DNA of 64,000 bases from Rhodobiaceae bacterium (GCA_020637985.1 JACKJK010000003.1:1-64000); one strand, 5' to 3'; numbered from the stretch's first letter, positions 1-8,695 are shown. Notes: generated by a model not told the origin, from the sequence alone. Numbers and translations are program-made.

Positions 1-484
1 CGGACAGGTGCGTCTCGATGAAATTGCCCGCAGCCGCCAGCGAGACCGTACGTCCCGTCTTCAGCCGCTCGGTCAGCATGTCGATCTCGCCACCCTTGAC
101 CACGACCAGGTTGGCATTCGCGACCACGCCGTTGATCAGCGCGAAGGGGCGCCCGTTGACGCGGATGTCGATGGGCACCGGGTTGCCTTCGCCAAGCGTC
201 GTGGCAACGCCCAGTTCCATCTGGAAGGCCAGCGCGCCGCTGTCGTCATAGGTGATCCAGATGCCCTGGCCGTTGGTGGCGTAGCTGTGGCCTTCCTGCA
301 CGCTGGTGAACCAGCGCGGATGCGAGCGCACCTGGCTAGATACGCCCGATCCCGAACGCGTCGACTTGACGCTGGGCAGGCGGATGCGGATGCCGCCAAG
401 ATCGAGCGTGGCCGACTGCACGGGAAGCGGCGCGGCCAGAAAGGTTGTAACGGCAAGGACCGCCGCGGCGAAAAGGCGAAGCAT
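1..484 (-). CDS. Secreted protein of unknown function (3' end outside window)
   Basis: About 161 residues are visible and the gene runs off the left edge, so its C-terminus is unknown. The N-terminus (MLRLFAAAVLAVTTFLA...VQSA) is a clear Sec signal peptide, so the mature protein should be periplasmic or extracellular. The visible mature part is rich in beta-prone stretches with no family motif I recognise. I chose the ATG at 484 because GGAGAG lies six bases upstream; an in-frame ATG at 490 would overlap that ribosome site. It is divergent from the zinc-ribbon gene at 662 across a 177-bp gap. No function is proposed. Confidence 0.6.
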   Translation of the reverse strand, partial: MLRLFAAAVLAVTTFLAAPLPVQSATLDLGGIRIRLPSVKSTRSGSGVSSQVRSHPRWFTSVQEGHSYATNGQGIWITYDDSGALAFQMELGVATTLGEGNPVPIDIRVNGRPFALINGVVANANLVVVKGGEIDMLTERLKTGRTVSLAAAGNFIETHLS

Positions 485-661
485 GGGCATCTCTCCGAAT
501 TCGAAACCGCGATTCCCGGCACCAGAATCGGGCGGATGGCAAGGATAGATGCATCAGGTTGCGCGGGGGTTGACCTTTCGCAACGCGGATATGTGTTTTT
601 GGCGTGAGCATGAATAATATGTTGCCGGGCTTGGCGTCCGGCGAAGAGGAGGTTTTTGCGA

Positions 662-1210
662 ATGTTCTGTGCCAGCTGCGGAGCGAAGATTCCCGAAGGT
701 GCGCATTTCTGTCCCGAGTGCGGTGCAACCGTTGACGGAGCGGCAGAGCCTGCGCCGAAGGTAGCGGCCCGGGCTGCGCCTGCCGCCGCCGCTGCGGCGA
801 CCGCGCAGAAGCCGAGGATGGCGCTGTGGAAGAAGATCCTCATCGGCGTCGTCGTGTTCATCTTCGGCGTCGTGGGGCTGGCCTGGTTCGCCACCTCTGG
901 CCTTGACGAGCCGGTCGAACGGCACCTTTCGGCGCTGCGCGCAGGCAACATCGAGGCGGCCTACGCCGAGACCTCGATTGCATTCCAGCAGAGCACCTCG
1001 CTCGAGGACTACAAGGCCTTCATCGACAGGTACCCGGTGCTGAAGGATGTCACCGAGTACAGTTTCCTGAACCGGTCCGTCGAGAATGGCGTCGGCACGC
1101 TGAAGGGCAAGCTGACGACACCCGATGGCGGCGTTGTCCCTGTCGAATTCAAGCTCGTGAAGGAGAACGACGCCTGGAAGATCCTCGGCATATCGCTCGG
1201 CGGGAGCTAG
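662..1210 (+). CDS. Zinc-ribbon, single-pass membrane protein
   Basis: This 182-residue protein begins with a zinc ribbon of two CxxC knuckles (Cys3, Cys6, Cys17, Cys20). An Ala/Pro-rich linker follows, then one transmembrane helix near residues 57-77 (ILIGVVVFIFGVVGLAWFA), and an extracytoplasmic domain of about 105 residues. The C-terminal domain resembles the DUF4864-type small alpha+beta domains found in such proteins, but that assignment is by general look only. The start is the ATG at 662, preceded by GAGGAGG; a TTG at 656 is in frame but less likely. The stop codon TAG forms the first bases of a RIME-like palindromic element. The role is unknown; the topology suggests a cytoplasmic zinc sensor or scaffold tethered to the membrane. 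Confidence 0.8.
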   Translation: MFCASCGAKIPEGAHFCPECGATVDGAAEPAPKVAARAAPAAAAAATAQKPRMALWKKILIGVVVFIFGVVGLAWFATSGLDEPVERHLSALRAGNIEAAYAETSIAFQQSTSLEDYKAFIDRYPVLKDVTEYSFLNRSVENGVGTLKGKLTTPDGGVVPVEFKLVKENDAWKILGISLGGS

Positions 1211-1307
1211 AGCAATTGCAGGAAAAGTGCGTGCGGTTTTCCGTCCGCAATTGCGCGAAGATGAGAGGTTGGAGCATTTTCGAGTTTCAAGACAAAACGA
1301 AAATGCC
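1208..1307. repeat. RIME-like palindromic intergenic element (copy A)
   Basis: This roughly 100-bp element fills the gap between two convergent genes and starts within the TAG stop of the first. It has an outer palindrome (GCAATTGC ... GCAATTGC) enclosing GGAAAA ... TTTTCC, then a GGAGCATTTTCG segment. It is nearly identical over most of its length to the element at 30660-30760. Such mosaic palindromes are typical of rhizobial genomes (RIME family). It may fold in RNA and act as a bidirectional terminator or mRNA end. Confidence 0.75.
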
Positions 1308-2147
1308 TTACAGCCGCAGCAGGATCATCCCCGCGACGATCAGCATCGCGGCCGCGACACGTGACGGCGTCAGGCGTTCGCCGAGGAACGCCACGCCGAT
1401 CGCGACGGCGAACAGGATGCTCGTCTCGCGCAGGGAGGCGACGAGGGCGACCGGGGCCTGCGTGAAGGCCCAAACCGCGATCCAGTACGATCCCAGCGAC
1501 ATCGCGCCCGCAGCCGTGCCGGACACCAGCGCCGGGCGCATGGCCGCCAGCGTTGCCGCGCCGCGTGTGAACAGCGCATAGCAACACATCAGCAGCGCAT
1601 CCCCGATGACCATCCACAGGATGAAGCCCGACGCCGTACCGGCGACGCGCGCACCCGTCGCGTCGAACAGCGTGTAGCTGGCCGTGAAGCCCGCCGTTGC
1701 CAGCGCGAACATCAGTCCGCGCGGCTGCATCCGCGCCTGCTTGCCGCCGGCAAGCGCGATCAGCAGGATGCCCGCAGAGATGAGCCCGACCGCCAGCGTT
1801 CCCGTCAGGCTGAGCGATTCAGACAGCGCGACATACGAGAACGCCGCGACGATCAGCGGTGCGGTGCCGCGCGCCACCGGATAGGCCTGCGTCAGGTCGG
1901 CATGGGCATAGGCGCGGATCAACATCAGTTTGTAGCCCGAATGCAGCGCCGCTGCGCCGGCGATCCACGCCCACGCCTGCTGCGCTGGCTGTTGCACGAA
2001 CGCCAGCAGGGGCAGCGCGATCACCGCCTGCATGATCGACAGCAGGACCACGGCGGAAGCCCGGTCAGTGCGCAGTTTCAGCGTCGCATTCCAGCCCGCG
2101 TGCAACGCCGCCGCGAAGATCACCGCGAGAAAGACATGCAGGGACAT
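1308..2147 (-). CDS. EamA-family (DMT) transporter
   Basis: This 279-residue integral membrane protein has about ten hydrophobic helices and the two-repeat architecture of the drug/metabolite transporter superfamily. Motifs typical of the family are visible: HAGWNATLKL at the start of repeat 1, QAYPVARGTAPLIVA near the end of repeat 1, and ASLRETSILFAVAIGVAFLGERL in repeat 2. The substrate cannot be told from sequence. The start at 2147 gives the usual N-terminus (MSLHVFLAVIFAAALHAGWN); an ATG at 2180 is in frame and neither has a strong ribosome site. It converges on the zinc-ribbon gene and is divergent from the membrane/spermidine-synthase gene. A paralogue with the same motifs lies at 43730. 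Confidence 0.85.
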   Translation of the reverse strand: MSLHVFLAVIFAAALHAGWNATLKLRTDRASAVVLLSIMQAVIALPLLAFVQQPAQQAWAWIAGAAALHSGYKLMLIRAYAHADLTQAYPVARGTAPLIVAAFSYVALSESLSLTGTLAVGLISAGILLIALAGGKQARMQPRGLMFALATAGFTASYTLFDATGARVAGTASGFILWMVIGDALLMCCYALFTRGAATLAAMRPALVSGTAAGAMSLGSYWIAVWAFTQAPVALVASLRETSILFAVAIGVAFLGERLTPSRVAAAMLIVAGMILLRL

Positions 2148-2443
2148 TGGCTGGCGTCGAACCTCGTCGTGAAAAGACATCGCGGGTCGATGCGCGCCAC
2201 CCGGTGGACGGCCAGGGCCGGCGTCTCGGGCCTTGGTGCATGTCCCGCGGCCATGCCTCTCGGCACTTCGTCCGGGATGTCTCCGCCAGAAGGCGGCGAA
2301 ATGGAGAAGATTGGATAACCATATCGCGAAGAAGAGAGCGGGAGGAAGCGGATTCCCGATTGCAGGGCACCCCGGTTAATCGGCCGGAAATGCAGCCTGG
2401 CCTATGCCCGATCATTGCAGCAAAACCGCTTCAGGAACTGGCC
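2148..2443. other. Divergent intergenic region, no gene recognised
   Basis: These 296 bp separate the EamA gene (minus) from the spermidine-synthase-like gene (plus). One plus-strand frame is open through the whole stretch, but it encodes basic, low-complexity sequence and I attribute it to high G+C. Promoters for both flanking genes must lie here; no convincing -35/-10 pair or dyad was seen. Confidence 0.4.
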
Positions 2444-4747
2444 ATGAGCGACGTTGGACTTCACCCGATTGCATCCGTCGCGGCACCCCGCGAAACCACG
2501 CTGGCGCTGACCCTTCCGGTCTTTGCCGCGACCCTGTTCCTCAGCGCCTTCCTGCTGTTCGGCGTGCAGCCGATGTTCACCAAGATGGTGCTGCCGCAGC
2601 TCGGCGGTTCGCCGTCCGTATGGTCGGTGGCGATGTGCTTCTTCCAGGGCGCGCTGCTGCTCGGCTATGCCTATGCGCATTTCCTGACCGCGCGCCTGCC
2701 GCTGCGCGCCGCCGTCGGCATCCACCTCGTCGTGCTGGCGATCGCCTTCGCGTCGCTGCCGATCACGATCGCGGCGGGGTGGGGCGAGCCGCCCGCGCAA
2801 GGCACCAGCCTCTGGCTCGTCGGGTTGTTCTCGGTTTCCGTCGGCCTGCCGTTCTTCGCGGTTGCCGGCAACGCGCCGCTGCTGCAGGCATGGTTCTCGC
2901 GCACCGGGCATGCCCACGCCGGCGATCCCTATTTTCTCTATGGCGCCTCCAACGTCGGCAGCCTGCTTGCCCTGCTGGCGTACCCGGTCGTCGTCGAACC
3001 CTCGCTGACGCTCGCTGCCCAGAGCATGGCCTGGAAGATCGGCTTCGGCGTACTTGGCCTGCTCGTCGTGGCGTGCGCCTTGGTCGTGCTGGCACGCGTG
3101 CGCGCCCTGTCGGCGGCCGCCGACCTGACGGCCGATGAACCCGCAGGGGCGGCGCCGACCGCGCGCGACCGCGCCGTGTGGGTCGGCCTCGCTTTCGTCC
3201 CGTCCGCGCTGCTGGTGGCGGTGACCGCGCATATCTCGACCGACGTTGCCGCCGCGCCCTTCCTGTGGGTCATCCCGCTGGCGCTGTTCCTGCTGACCTT
3301 CATCATCACCTTCCAGCGCCGGCCGGTGCTGCCGCACGCGCTGATGCTGAAGGTGCAGCCCTTCGTCATGGCGCCGCTGGCGGTCTCCGCGATCTTCATC
3401 GCCCCGCAGAGCTGGTTTGCCGCACTGGCGCTCGCGCTGACGGCTTTCTTCGTGTCCACCATGGTCGCCCATGGCGAACTGGTGCGCCGCCGCCCCGCGT
3501 CCGGCCACCTCACCGAGTTCTATCTGTGGATGAGCGTCGGTGGCGTTCTCGGCGGGTCCTTCGCCGGCCTTGCAGCGCCGCACATGTTCAATACGGTACT
3601 TGAGTATCCGATCCTGCTCGCCTTGTGTCTTGTCTGCCGCCCGGGCGTATTCGGCCGTACTGCCGGCACCTACCTGATGTATGGCGCGCTCGCCGCCGGC
3701 ATGGTCGCGCTCGCGGCGCTGCCTGGCATGTTCGGCATCGACATGCTCAACGACTATCCGCAGGTGCGCGCCATCATCCTCGTCACCCTTGCCGGCGTCA
3801 TGATGCTCGCGCGTAGCGATGCCGCCCGGCTTGCCTTCCTGTTCGTCGGTGCGCTCGGCGTCAACGCCATGCTGTCGCCGGCCACCATGGCCGGCTCGAC
3901 CCACCGCTCTTTCTTTGGCGTGCACCGCGTCGCCGAGACGCCGGATGGCACCTTCCGGCTGCTGTTCCACGGCACCACGCTGCATGGCGCCCAGCGCATC
4001 CGCACACCGCAGGGCGACGTGGTGCGCGAAGGCCCGCCGACCACCTACTACGCCTTCGGCGGCCCGTTCGACGACGTCGTGCGCGCTGCCCGCGCCACCC
4101 ATGGCGGCACGCTTGGCAAGGTCGGTGTCGTCGGTCTCGGGGCGGGTTCGCTCGCCTGCCACCGCCACGCCGGCGAGACCTGGCGCTTCTACGAGATCGA
4201 TCCAATCGTGGTCGACATCGCGCGCAACCCGGCCAACTTCCGCTTCCTCTCCGATTGCGCGCCCGATGCTGCCATCGTCGTCGGCGATGCCCGCCTGACA
4301 CTGGCGCGCGAAGCGAAGGACACCTTCGACCTCCTCGTCATCGATGCCTTCTCGTCGGACGCCATTCCCGTCCACCTGATGACCGGCGAGGCGATGTCGC
4401 TCTACGTCGACAGGCTGGCGCCCGGCGGCATGCTGATGATGCACATTTCCAATCGCAACCTGGAACTGGCGTCGGTCGTCGAGGCCAACGCGCGTGCCTC
4501 CGGCCTCGTCGCGGTGGAGCGCATCGGCAGCGCCACGGATGCGGATGTCGATGACGATCTCGCGGCAAAGGCGCACGTCATCGCCATGGCGCGCACCAGG
4601 CAGGATCTCGGGATTCTCGCCACGGACAAGGACTGGCATCCGGTCGACGCAATGCCCGGCGTGACGTCCTGGACCGACGACTATTCCAACATCATCGGCG
4701 CCATTGTGCGCCGCGCCACTCGGCCGGCGACCACCGGGATCGAATAG
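2444..4747 (+). CDS. Fused membrane / spermidine synthase-like protein
   Basis: This 767-residue protein has about 12 or more hydrophobic helices in residues 20-500. A soluble C-terminal domain of the spermidine synthase (SpeE) Rossmann type covers roughly residues 540-760. The nucleotide-binding glycine motif (GVVGLGAGSLA), the acidic strand end (FYEIDP) and the DLLVIDAFSSDAIPVHL core are visible. Fused MFS/spermidine-synthase proteins are common in proteobacteria, but their substrate is not established and true aminopropyl transfer is unproven. The ATG at 2444 has AGGAA seven bases upstream and gives the family N-terminus. The frame stays open for another 99 codons upstream, which I reject as coding. 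An antisense open frame of over 700 codons covers it and is a G+C artefact. Confidence 0.8.
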   Translation: MSDVGLHPIASVAAPRETTLALTLPVFAATLFLSAFLLFGVQPMFTKMVLPQLGGSPSVWSVAMCFFQGALLLGYAYAHFLTARLPLRAAVGIHLVVLAIAFASLPITIAAGWGEPPAQGTSLWLVGLFSVSVGLPFFAVAGNAPLLQAWFSRTGHAHAGDPYFLYGASNVGSLLALLAYPVVVEPSLTLAAQSMAWKIGFGVLGLLVVACALVVLARVRALSAAADLTADEPAGAAPTARDRAVWVGLAFVPSALLVAVTAHISTDVAAAPFLWVIPLALFLLTFIITFQRRPVLPHALMLKVQPFVMAPLAVSAIFIAPQSWFAALALALTAFFVSTMVAHGELVRRRPASGHLTEFYLWMSVGGVLGGSFAGLAAPHMFNTVLEYPILLALCLVCRPGVFGRTAGTYLMYGALAAGMVALAALPGMFGIDMLNDYPQVRAIILVTLAGVMMLARSDAARLAFLFVGALGVNAMLSPATMAGSTHRSFFGVHRVAETPDGTFRLLFHGTTLHGAQRIRTPQGDVVREGPPTTYYAFGGPFDDVVRAARATHGGTLGKVGVVGLGAGSLACHRHAGETWRFYEIDPIVVDIARNPANFRFLSDCAPDAAIVVGDARLTLAREAKDTFDLLVIDAFSSDAIPVHLMTGEAMSLYVDRLAPGGMLMMHISNRNLELASVVEANARASGLVAVERIGSATDADVDDDLAAKAHVIAMARTRQDLGILATDKDWHPVDAMPGVTSWTDDYSNIIGAIVRRATRPATTGIE

Positions 4748-4778
4748 GTCTGCTGCCGAACAGCCCCTGCGCGCGTCC

Positions 4779-5096
4779 TCACACCGTCGCGCGCAGGCCG
4801 GCGACGCCGAGCAGGATCGCCGTGATCGACACGATCTTGAGTGGGCTCAGCGTTTCGCCCAGCCACAGGTATCCGAGCGTCACTGTGCCGATCATGCCGA
4901 TGCCGGTCCAGATCGGGTAGGCGACGCTGACCGGCAGCGTCTTCAGCGCCATGGTCAGGAACCCGATACCGCCCACCGTCCCTACCACTACAATGACGGT
5001 CGGCACCAGGCGCGAGAACCCGTGCGAGTATTTCATCGCCATCGCGAAGACGACTTCGAAGAACGCGGCGAGCGCGAGATAGATCCAGGCCAGCAA
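4779..5096 (-). CDS. Small multidrug resistance (SMR) efflux protein
   Basis: This 105-residue, four-helix protein belongs to the SMR/EmrE-SugE family. It has the family N-terminus (AWIYLALAAFFEVVFAMAMKYS) with the membrane-embedded, proton-coupling glutamate (FEV), and the PVSVAYPIWTGIGMIG loop near helix 3. SMR dimers export quaternary ammonium compounds, polyamines or guanidinium. The start is TTG at 5096 because GAGGAGG lies eight bases upstream and the length is then exactly typical. It is divergent from the TRAP operon, sharing a 166-bp promoter region that contains an 18-bp palindrome. Gdx (guanidinium exporter) versus EmrE-type specificity cannot be assigned. Confidence 0.87.
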   Translation of the reverse strand: MLAWIYLALAAFFEVVFAMAMKYSHGFSRLVPTVIVVVGTVGGIGFLTMALKTLPVSVAYPIWTGIGMIGTVTLGYLWLGETLSPLKIVSITAILLGVAGLRATV

Positions 5097-5209
5097 CTCG
5101 GTTTCCTCCTCTTTGCGCGCGGCCCATTGGCCCCGCAACTGCCTCCGCGTGCCGCAACTTTTGATGCTCGCGGACATATGCGCGCAGTGCACATCCAATG
5201 CGTTGACGT

Positions 5210-5227
5210 TGCAATGCATGCATTGCA
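5210..5227. promoter_or_regulatory. Perfect 18-bp palindromic operator upstream of TRAP operon
   Basis: TGCAATGCATGCATTGCA is perfectly self-complementary over 18 bp and is centred 44 bp upstream of the dctP start codon. This size and symmetry fit a dimeric repressor such as a GntR/FadR- or LacI-type regulator, common for TRAP operons. No such regulator gene lies next to it in the window. It could also affect the divergent SMR gene. Confidence 0.7.
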
Positions 5228-5262
5228 CAGTTCGCCCACAAAAACGCTAGGGAGGATGATCC

Positions 5263-6255
5263 ATGAAGTTCGTATCCGCCGCCGGTGCCGCCGTGCTTGC
5301 CCTGACGCTTGGCATGGGGGCCGCGTCGGCCGCCGACGTGACCATGCGCATCACGCTGCAGTTGCCGCTGAAGAGCCACCTCGGCCAGAATCTCGTGCTG
5401 TTCGAACAGGAAGTCGAAAAGGCCTCGAACGGCGCCATCGACGTGCAGATCTACGACTCTGCCCAGCTCTACAAGGACAAGGAAGTCCCCGCCGCCGTTG
5501 GCTCCGGGGCAATCGAGGCGGGCGTCGCCTCGCTGACGCGCTATGTCGGCGACATTCCCGCCGTCGACGTCTTCTACATGCCCTTCCTCTTCAACACGGA
5601 AGCCAAGGTGCGCGCTGCCGTCTCGCCGGGTTCGCCGGTTCGCGGCCCGCTCGACGAGGCCATCGCCGGCACCGGTTCCAAGGTGCTGTGGTGGCAGGCC
5701 TATGGCGGCGCGATCCTGCTGTCCAACGGCGGCCCGATCAAGTCGCCCGACGACATGAAGGGCAAGAAGGTCCGCGTGTTCGGCAAGACGCTGGGCGATT
5801 TCGCCACCGCAACCGGTGGCGCGCCGACGCTGATTTCCGGCTCCGAGCAGTATCTCGCCTACCAACGCGGCACGGTCGACATCGGCATGACCGGCGTGTC
5901 CGGCGTCAAGTCGCGCAAGTTGTGGGAAGTGATGGACACCATCACCGTCACCAACCATGCCGACATCGAGTTCCTGGTCGTCGTCAACAACGACTGGTGG
6001 AACGCCCTGTCCGATGACAACAGGAAGATCATCCAGGATGCCGCGATCGTGGCCGAGAACAACGTCCGCGACGCCATGTCGAAGATCGAGGCGGAGGCCT
6101 ATGCGGCGGCCAAGGAAAACGGCATGACCGTCTACGAGCCGTCCGCCGAGGAGATCGAGGCATGGAAGGCGGCCGCGGCACCGGTCTACGACGGCTACAA
6201 GGCAGCCGCCGGCGAACTCGGCGCCAAGGTCCTGGAGGCCGCAGCGAAGCTCTGA
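5263..6255 (+). CDS. dctP: TRAP transporter solute-binding protein, DctP family
   Basis: This 330-residue periplasmic binding protein has a signal peptide (residues 1-23, ending ASA). It shows the DctP fold signatures: an N-terminal strand with PLKSHLGQN, a DIPAVDVFYMPFLF segment, KVLWWQAYGGAILLSN, and the GKKVRVFGKTLGDFATATGGAPT region. The arginine in GKKVRV is the residue that in DctP proteins binds the carboxylate of the ligand. The start has a strong GGGAGG ribosome site. It is first in an operon with a LysE exporter, both TRAP permeases and a lyase, suggesting that the ligand is an organic acid fed to that lyase. Regulation is probably through the palindrome at 5210-5227. Confidence 0.92.
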   Translation: MKFVSAAGAAVLALTLGMGAASAADVTMRITLQLPLKSHLGQNLVLFEQEVEKASNGAIDVQIYDSAQLYKDKEVPAAVGSGAIEAGVASLTRYVGDIPAVDVFYMPFLFNTEAKVRAAVSPGSPVRGPLDEAIAGTGSKVLWWQAYGGAILLSNGGPIKSPDDMKGKKVRVFGKTLGDFATATGGAPTLISGSEQYLAYQRGTVDIGMTGVSGVKSRKLWEVMDTITVTNHADIEFLVVVNNDWWNALSDDNRKIIQDAAIVAENNVRDAMSKIEAEAYAAAKENGMTVYEPSAEEIEAWKAAAAPVYDGYKAAAGELGAKVLEAAAKL

Positions 6256-6281
6256 AGCCTCTGGGAAACCGGAACGCGGAC

Positions 6282-6917
6282 ATGCTGGAAGCATTCCTTG
6301 CTGCCTGGCTGGGGACCGTCGCGGCGCAGGCCGCGCCGGGCCCCAACCTGATGGCGGTGGCTTCCACCGGTCTGGGGCAGGGCCGCCGCGCGGCCCTGCT
6401 CGTCGTTCTCGGCGTTGCCTCGGGTGTCTTCATATGGGTGGCGGCAGTGGCCGCGGGTCTCGGCGCACTGATTGGCGCGTTCCCCTCCCTGCTGCTGGCC
6501 ATGAAGTTTCTTGGCGGTGGATACCTCGTCTTCCTGTCGATCAAGGCCCTGTGGACGGCGCTGCGCGGCGGGCAGGGGGCCATCAAGGCGCGCGGGTCGC
6601 CGTTGTCCGATGTCGCCGCCTGGCGCCATGGCCTGCTGGTTGTGTTGTCGAACCCCAAGGCCGCGCTGATGTGGGCGGCCGTCGCCGCGTTCCTGTTCGG
6701 TCACGGTCTGGCACCGGCGCAGGTGCTGGCCTTCGCGCCCATCGGCGCGTGTTCGGCAGTTGCGGTGTACGGCACTTACGCCATGCTGTTCTCCAGCGGG
6801 TTCGCCGTGCGCGCCTATGCGCGCGCCGCGCGCCGGTTCGAGGCCGTGTTCGGTGCCGTGTTCGGCGTGCTGGGCGGTGCTCTGCTCGCTGACGGGATCA
6901 GGAGCCTGCGCCCGTGA
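6282..6917 (+). CDS. LysE/RhtB-family amino-acid exporter
   Basis: This 211-residue protein of about six helices has the LysE signature near its N-terminus (AAPGPNLMAVASTGLGQGRR) and the conserved LLVVLSNPKAALMW segment in the middle. The family exports amino acids and related small molecules. The unusual point is its place: it sits between the TRAP binding protein and the TRAP small permease, and its stop overlaps the GTG start of dctQ by 4 bp, so it is almost certainly co-translated. It may export an amino acid or catabolic by-product linked to the imported substrate, but this is inference. The ribosome site at the ATG is weak. Confidence 0.88.
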   Translation: MLEAFLAAWLGTVAAQAAPGPNLMAVASTGLGQGRRAALLVVLGVASGVFIWVAAVAAGLGALIGAFPSLLLAMKFLGGGYLVFLSIKALWTALRGGQGAIKARGSPLSDVAAWRHGLLVVLSNPKAALMWAAVAAFLFGHGLAPAQVLAFAPIGACSAVAVYGTYAMLFSSGFAVRAYARAARRFEAVFGAVFGVLGGALLADGIRSLRP

Positions 6918-7414
6918 CCGCCTTCACCCGCCTGACCACGGGGCTGGCCTGGTTCGCGGCAGCCCTGTTCGTTGCCTCCGGTGCGATGCTCACCTACGAG
7001 GTCGTGGCGCGCTATTTCTTCACCAGGCCCACCATCTGGGCAGCCGAGCTTTCACAGCTCTGCCTGATCTGGGGCTCTCTGATGGGCATGGCATGGGCGC
7101 TGGCCGCGCGCCGCCACATCCGCGTCACCGCCGTCACCGTGCTGCTGCCGCGGCGCGGCCAGATGGCGCTGGAGTTCCTCGCCATGCTCGCCGTCGCGCT
7201 GTTCAGCGCCATCGTCGTGTGGAAGGGCTGGGCGATCTTCCACGATTCCTTCGTGCGCGGGCGCACCACCGGCAGCCTGCTCGACCTGCCGTCCTGGGTC
7301 GCGGAACTGGCCGTGCCGGCCGGCTTCGCCCTGCTGCTGGTGCAGGCGCTGATCGAGGCGCTGCGCGTCGCGCGCGGCGATTTCACCGAACCCGAAAAGG
7401 TGCCGGACGAGTGA
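6914..7414 (+). CDS. dctQ: TRAP transporter small permease, DctQ family
   Basis: This 166-residue protein of four helices belongs to the DctQ family. Visible motifs are YEVVARYFFTRPTIWAAELSQ in the first half (the conserved R/F and W..E of the family) and LLDLPSWVAELAVPAGFALLLVQAL at the end. It forms the membrane complex with DctM. The start is GTG at 6914, overlapping the lysE stop by 4 bp; its own stop overlaps the GTG start of dctM in the same way. These couplings support one transcript from dctP to the lyase. Confidence 0.9.
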   Translation: MTAFTRLTTGLAWFAAALFVASGAMLTYEVVARYFFTRPTIWAAELSQLCLIWGSLMGMAWALAARRHIRVTAVTVLLPRRGQMALEFLAMLAVALFSAIVVWKGWAIFHDSFVRGRTTGSLLDLPSWVAELAVPAGFALLLVQALIEALRVARGDFTEPEKVPDE

Positions 7415-8685
7415 CGGTTGTTCTGATCATGATCGTCCTGTTCGCGCTGCTGCTCTCCGGCGTGCCGGTGGCGTTCGCGCTCGGCGGCATCGGGCTGGGC
7501 ATGCTGATGCTCGGCGGCTTCTCGCCGCTGATGGCGCCGCAGGCACTGCTATCGACGCTCGACGGCTTCATCCTGCTCGCCGTTCCGCTGTTCCTGCTGA
7601 TGTCCAACATCCTGCTCAAGGGCGGCGTCGGGCGCGACCTCTATGAGGCCGTTCATGCCTGGGTCGGCCATTGGCCGGGCGGGCTTGCGGTCGCCACCAT
7701 CATTTCCTGCGGCATCTTCGCCGCCATCTCCGGCAGTTCGGTCGCCACCGCTGCAACGATTGGCACCGTGGCGATCCCCGAGATGATCTCGCGTGGCTAC
7801 GAGAAGCGCTTCGTCTACGGCTTGCTCGCCGCCGGCGGCACGCTCGGCATCCTCATCCCGCCGTCGATCCCGATGATCGTCTACGGCTTCGTCACCGAGG
7901 AATCGGTGATCGCGCTGTTCCTTGCCGGCATCGGCCCCGGCCTTGCGCTCGTGGCGATGTTCATCGTCTTCGCCATGATCCATGCGCGCTTCATCGGCAA
8001 GCAGGAGCGGGTCGCCGCCGCGGCCTGGGAGCACCGCCTGGCCACGTCGAAACGCGCGCTGGCCCCCTTCGCGCTGTCGGCGCTCATCATCGGCGGCCTC
8101 TACGGCGGCGCCTTCACGCCGACGGAAGCCGCCGCGATCGGCTTTGCCGCAGCCCTCGTCATCACCGTTGTGCTGCTGCGCACGCTGACCTGGCAGGGCT
8201 TCCGGGAAGCGGTGTTCGATTCGATGGCCACCACCGTCGCGATCCTGCTGATTGTCGCCGGCGCCAAGATCTTCGGCAAGGCGATCACGCTCTACCGCAT
8301 ACCGCAGGACGTCTCAGTGCTGATCGGCCAGAACATCGATGCGCCGCTCGCCTTCATCCTCGTCGTCTCGCTGGTGCTGCTGTTCATGGGCCTCGTCTTC
8401 GAGGCGCTGTCGATGGTCCTCATCATGACGCCGGTGCTGCTGCCCGCCGCGATGCACATGGGCTTCGACCCGATCTGGTTCGGCATCTACATGGTGGTGA
8501 TGGTCGAGTGCGCGTTGATCACCCCGCCCGTCGGCCTCAACCTCTATGTCATCCAGTCGGTCGGGCGAACCAGCCTCGGCAACGTCTCGCGCGGCGTCCT
8601 GCCGTTCCTGGCGCTGATGCTGTTCACCGTCGCCATTCTCTACGTGTGGCCCGACCTCGCCCTCTACATCCCGTTCAAGTGGTAG
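7411..8685 (+). CDS. dctM: TRAP transporter large permease, DctM family
   Basis: This 424-residue protein with about 12 helices is the transport subunit of the TRAP system. Recognisable DctM motifs include GVPVAFALGGIGL, AVPLFLLMSNILLKGGVGRDLYEAV, GIFAAISGSSVATAATIGTVAIPEM, GTLGILIPPSIPMIVYG and ALITPPVGLNLYVIQSV. The GTG start at 7411 overlaps the dctQ stop and gives the usual family length. The lyase gene follows 10 bp after the stop. Confidence 0.93.
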   Translation: MTVVLIMIVLFALLLSGVPVAFALGGIGLGMLMLGGFSPLMAPQALLSTLDGFILLAVPLFLLMSNILLKGGVGRDLYEAVHAWVGHWPGGLAVATIISCGIFAAISGSSVATAATIGTVAIPEMISRGYEKRFVYGLLAAGGTLGILIPPSIPMIVYGFVTEESVIALFLAGIGPGLALVAMFIVFAMIHARFIGKQERVAAAAWEHRLATSKRALAPFALSALIIGGLYGGAFTPTEAAAIGFAAALVITVVLLRTLTWQGFREAVFDSMATTVAILLIVAGAKIFGKAITLYRIPQDVSVLIGQNIDAPLAFILVVSLVLLFMGLVFEALSMVLIMTPVLLPAAMHMGFDPIWFGIYMVVMVECALITPPVGLNLYVIQSVGRTSLGNVSRGVLPFLALMLFTVAILYVWPDLALYIPFKW

Positions 8686-8695
8686 TCTCACACCC

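Noticed and set aside
2402..4639. Antisense open frame of about 745 codons opposite the membrane/spermidine-synthase gene
   Set aside because: Its translation is low-complexity and rich in Arg, Gly, His, Asp and Glu, as expected for the complement of G+C-biased codons; no domain or ribosome site. The sense gene has clear motifs.
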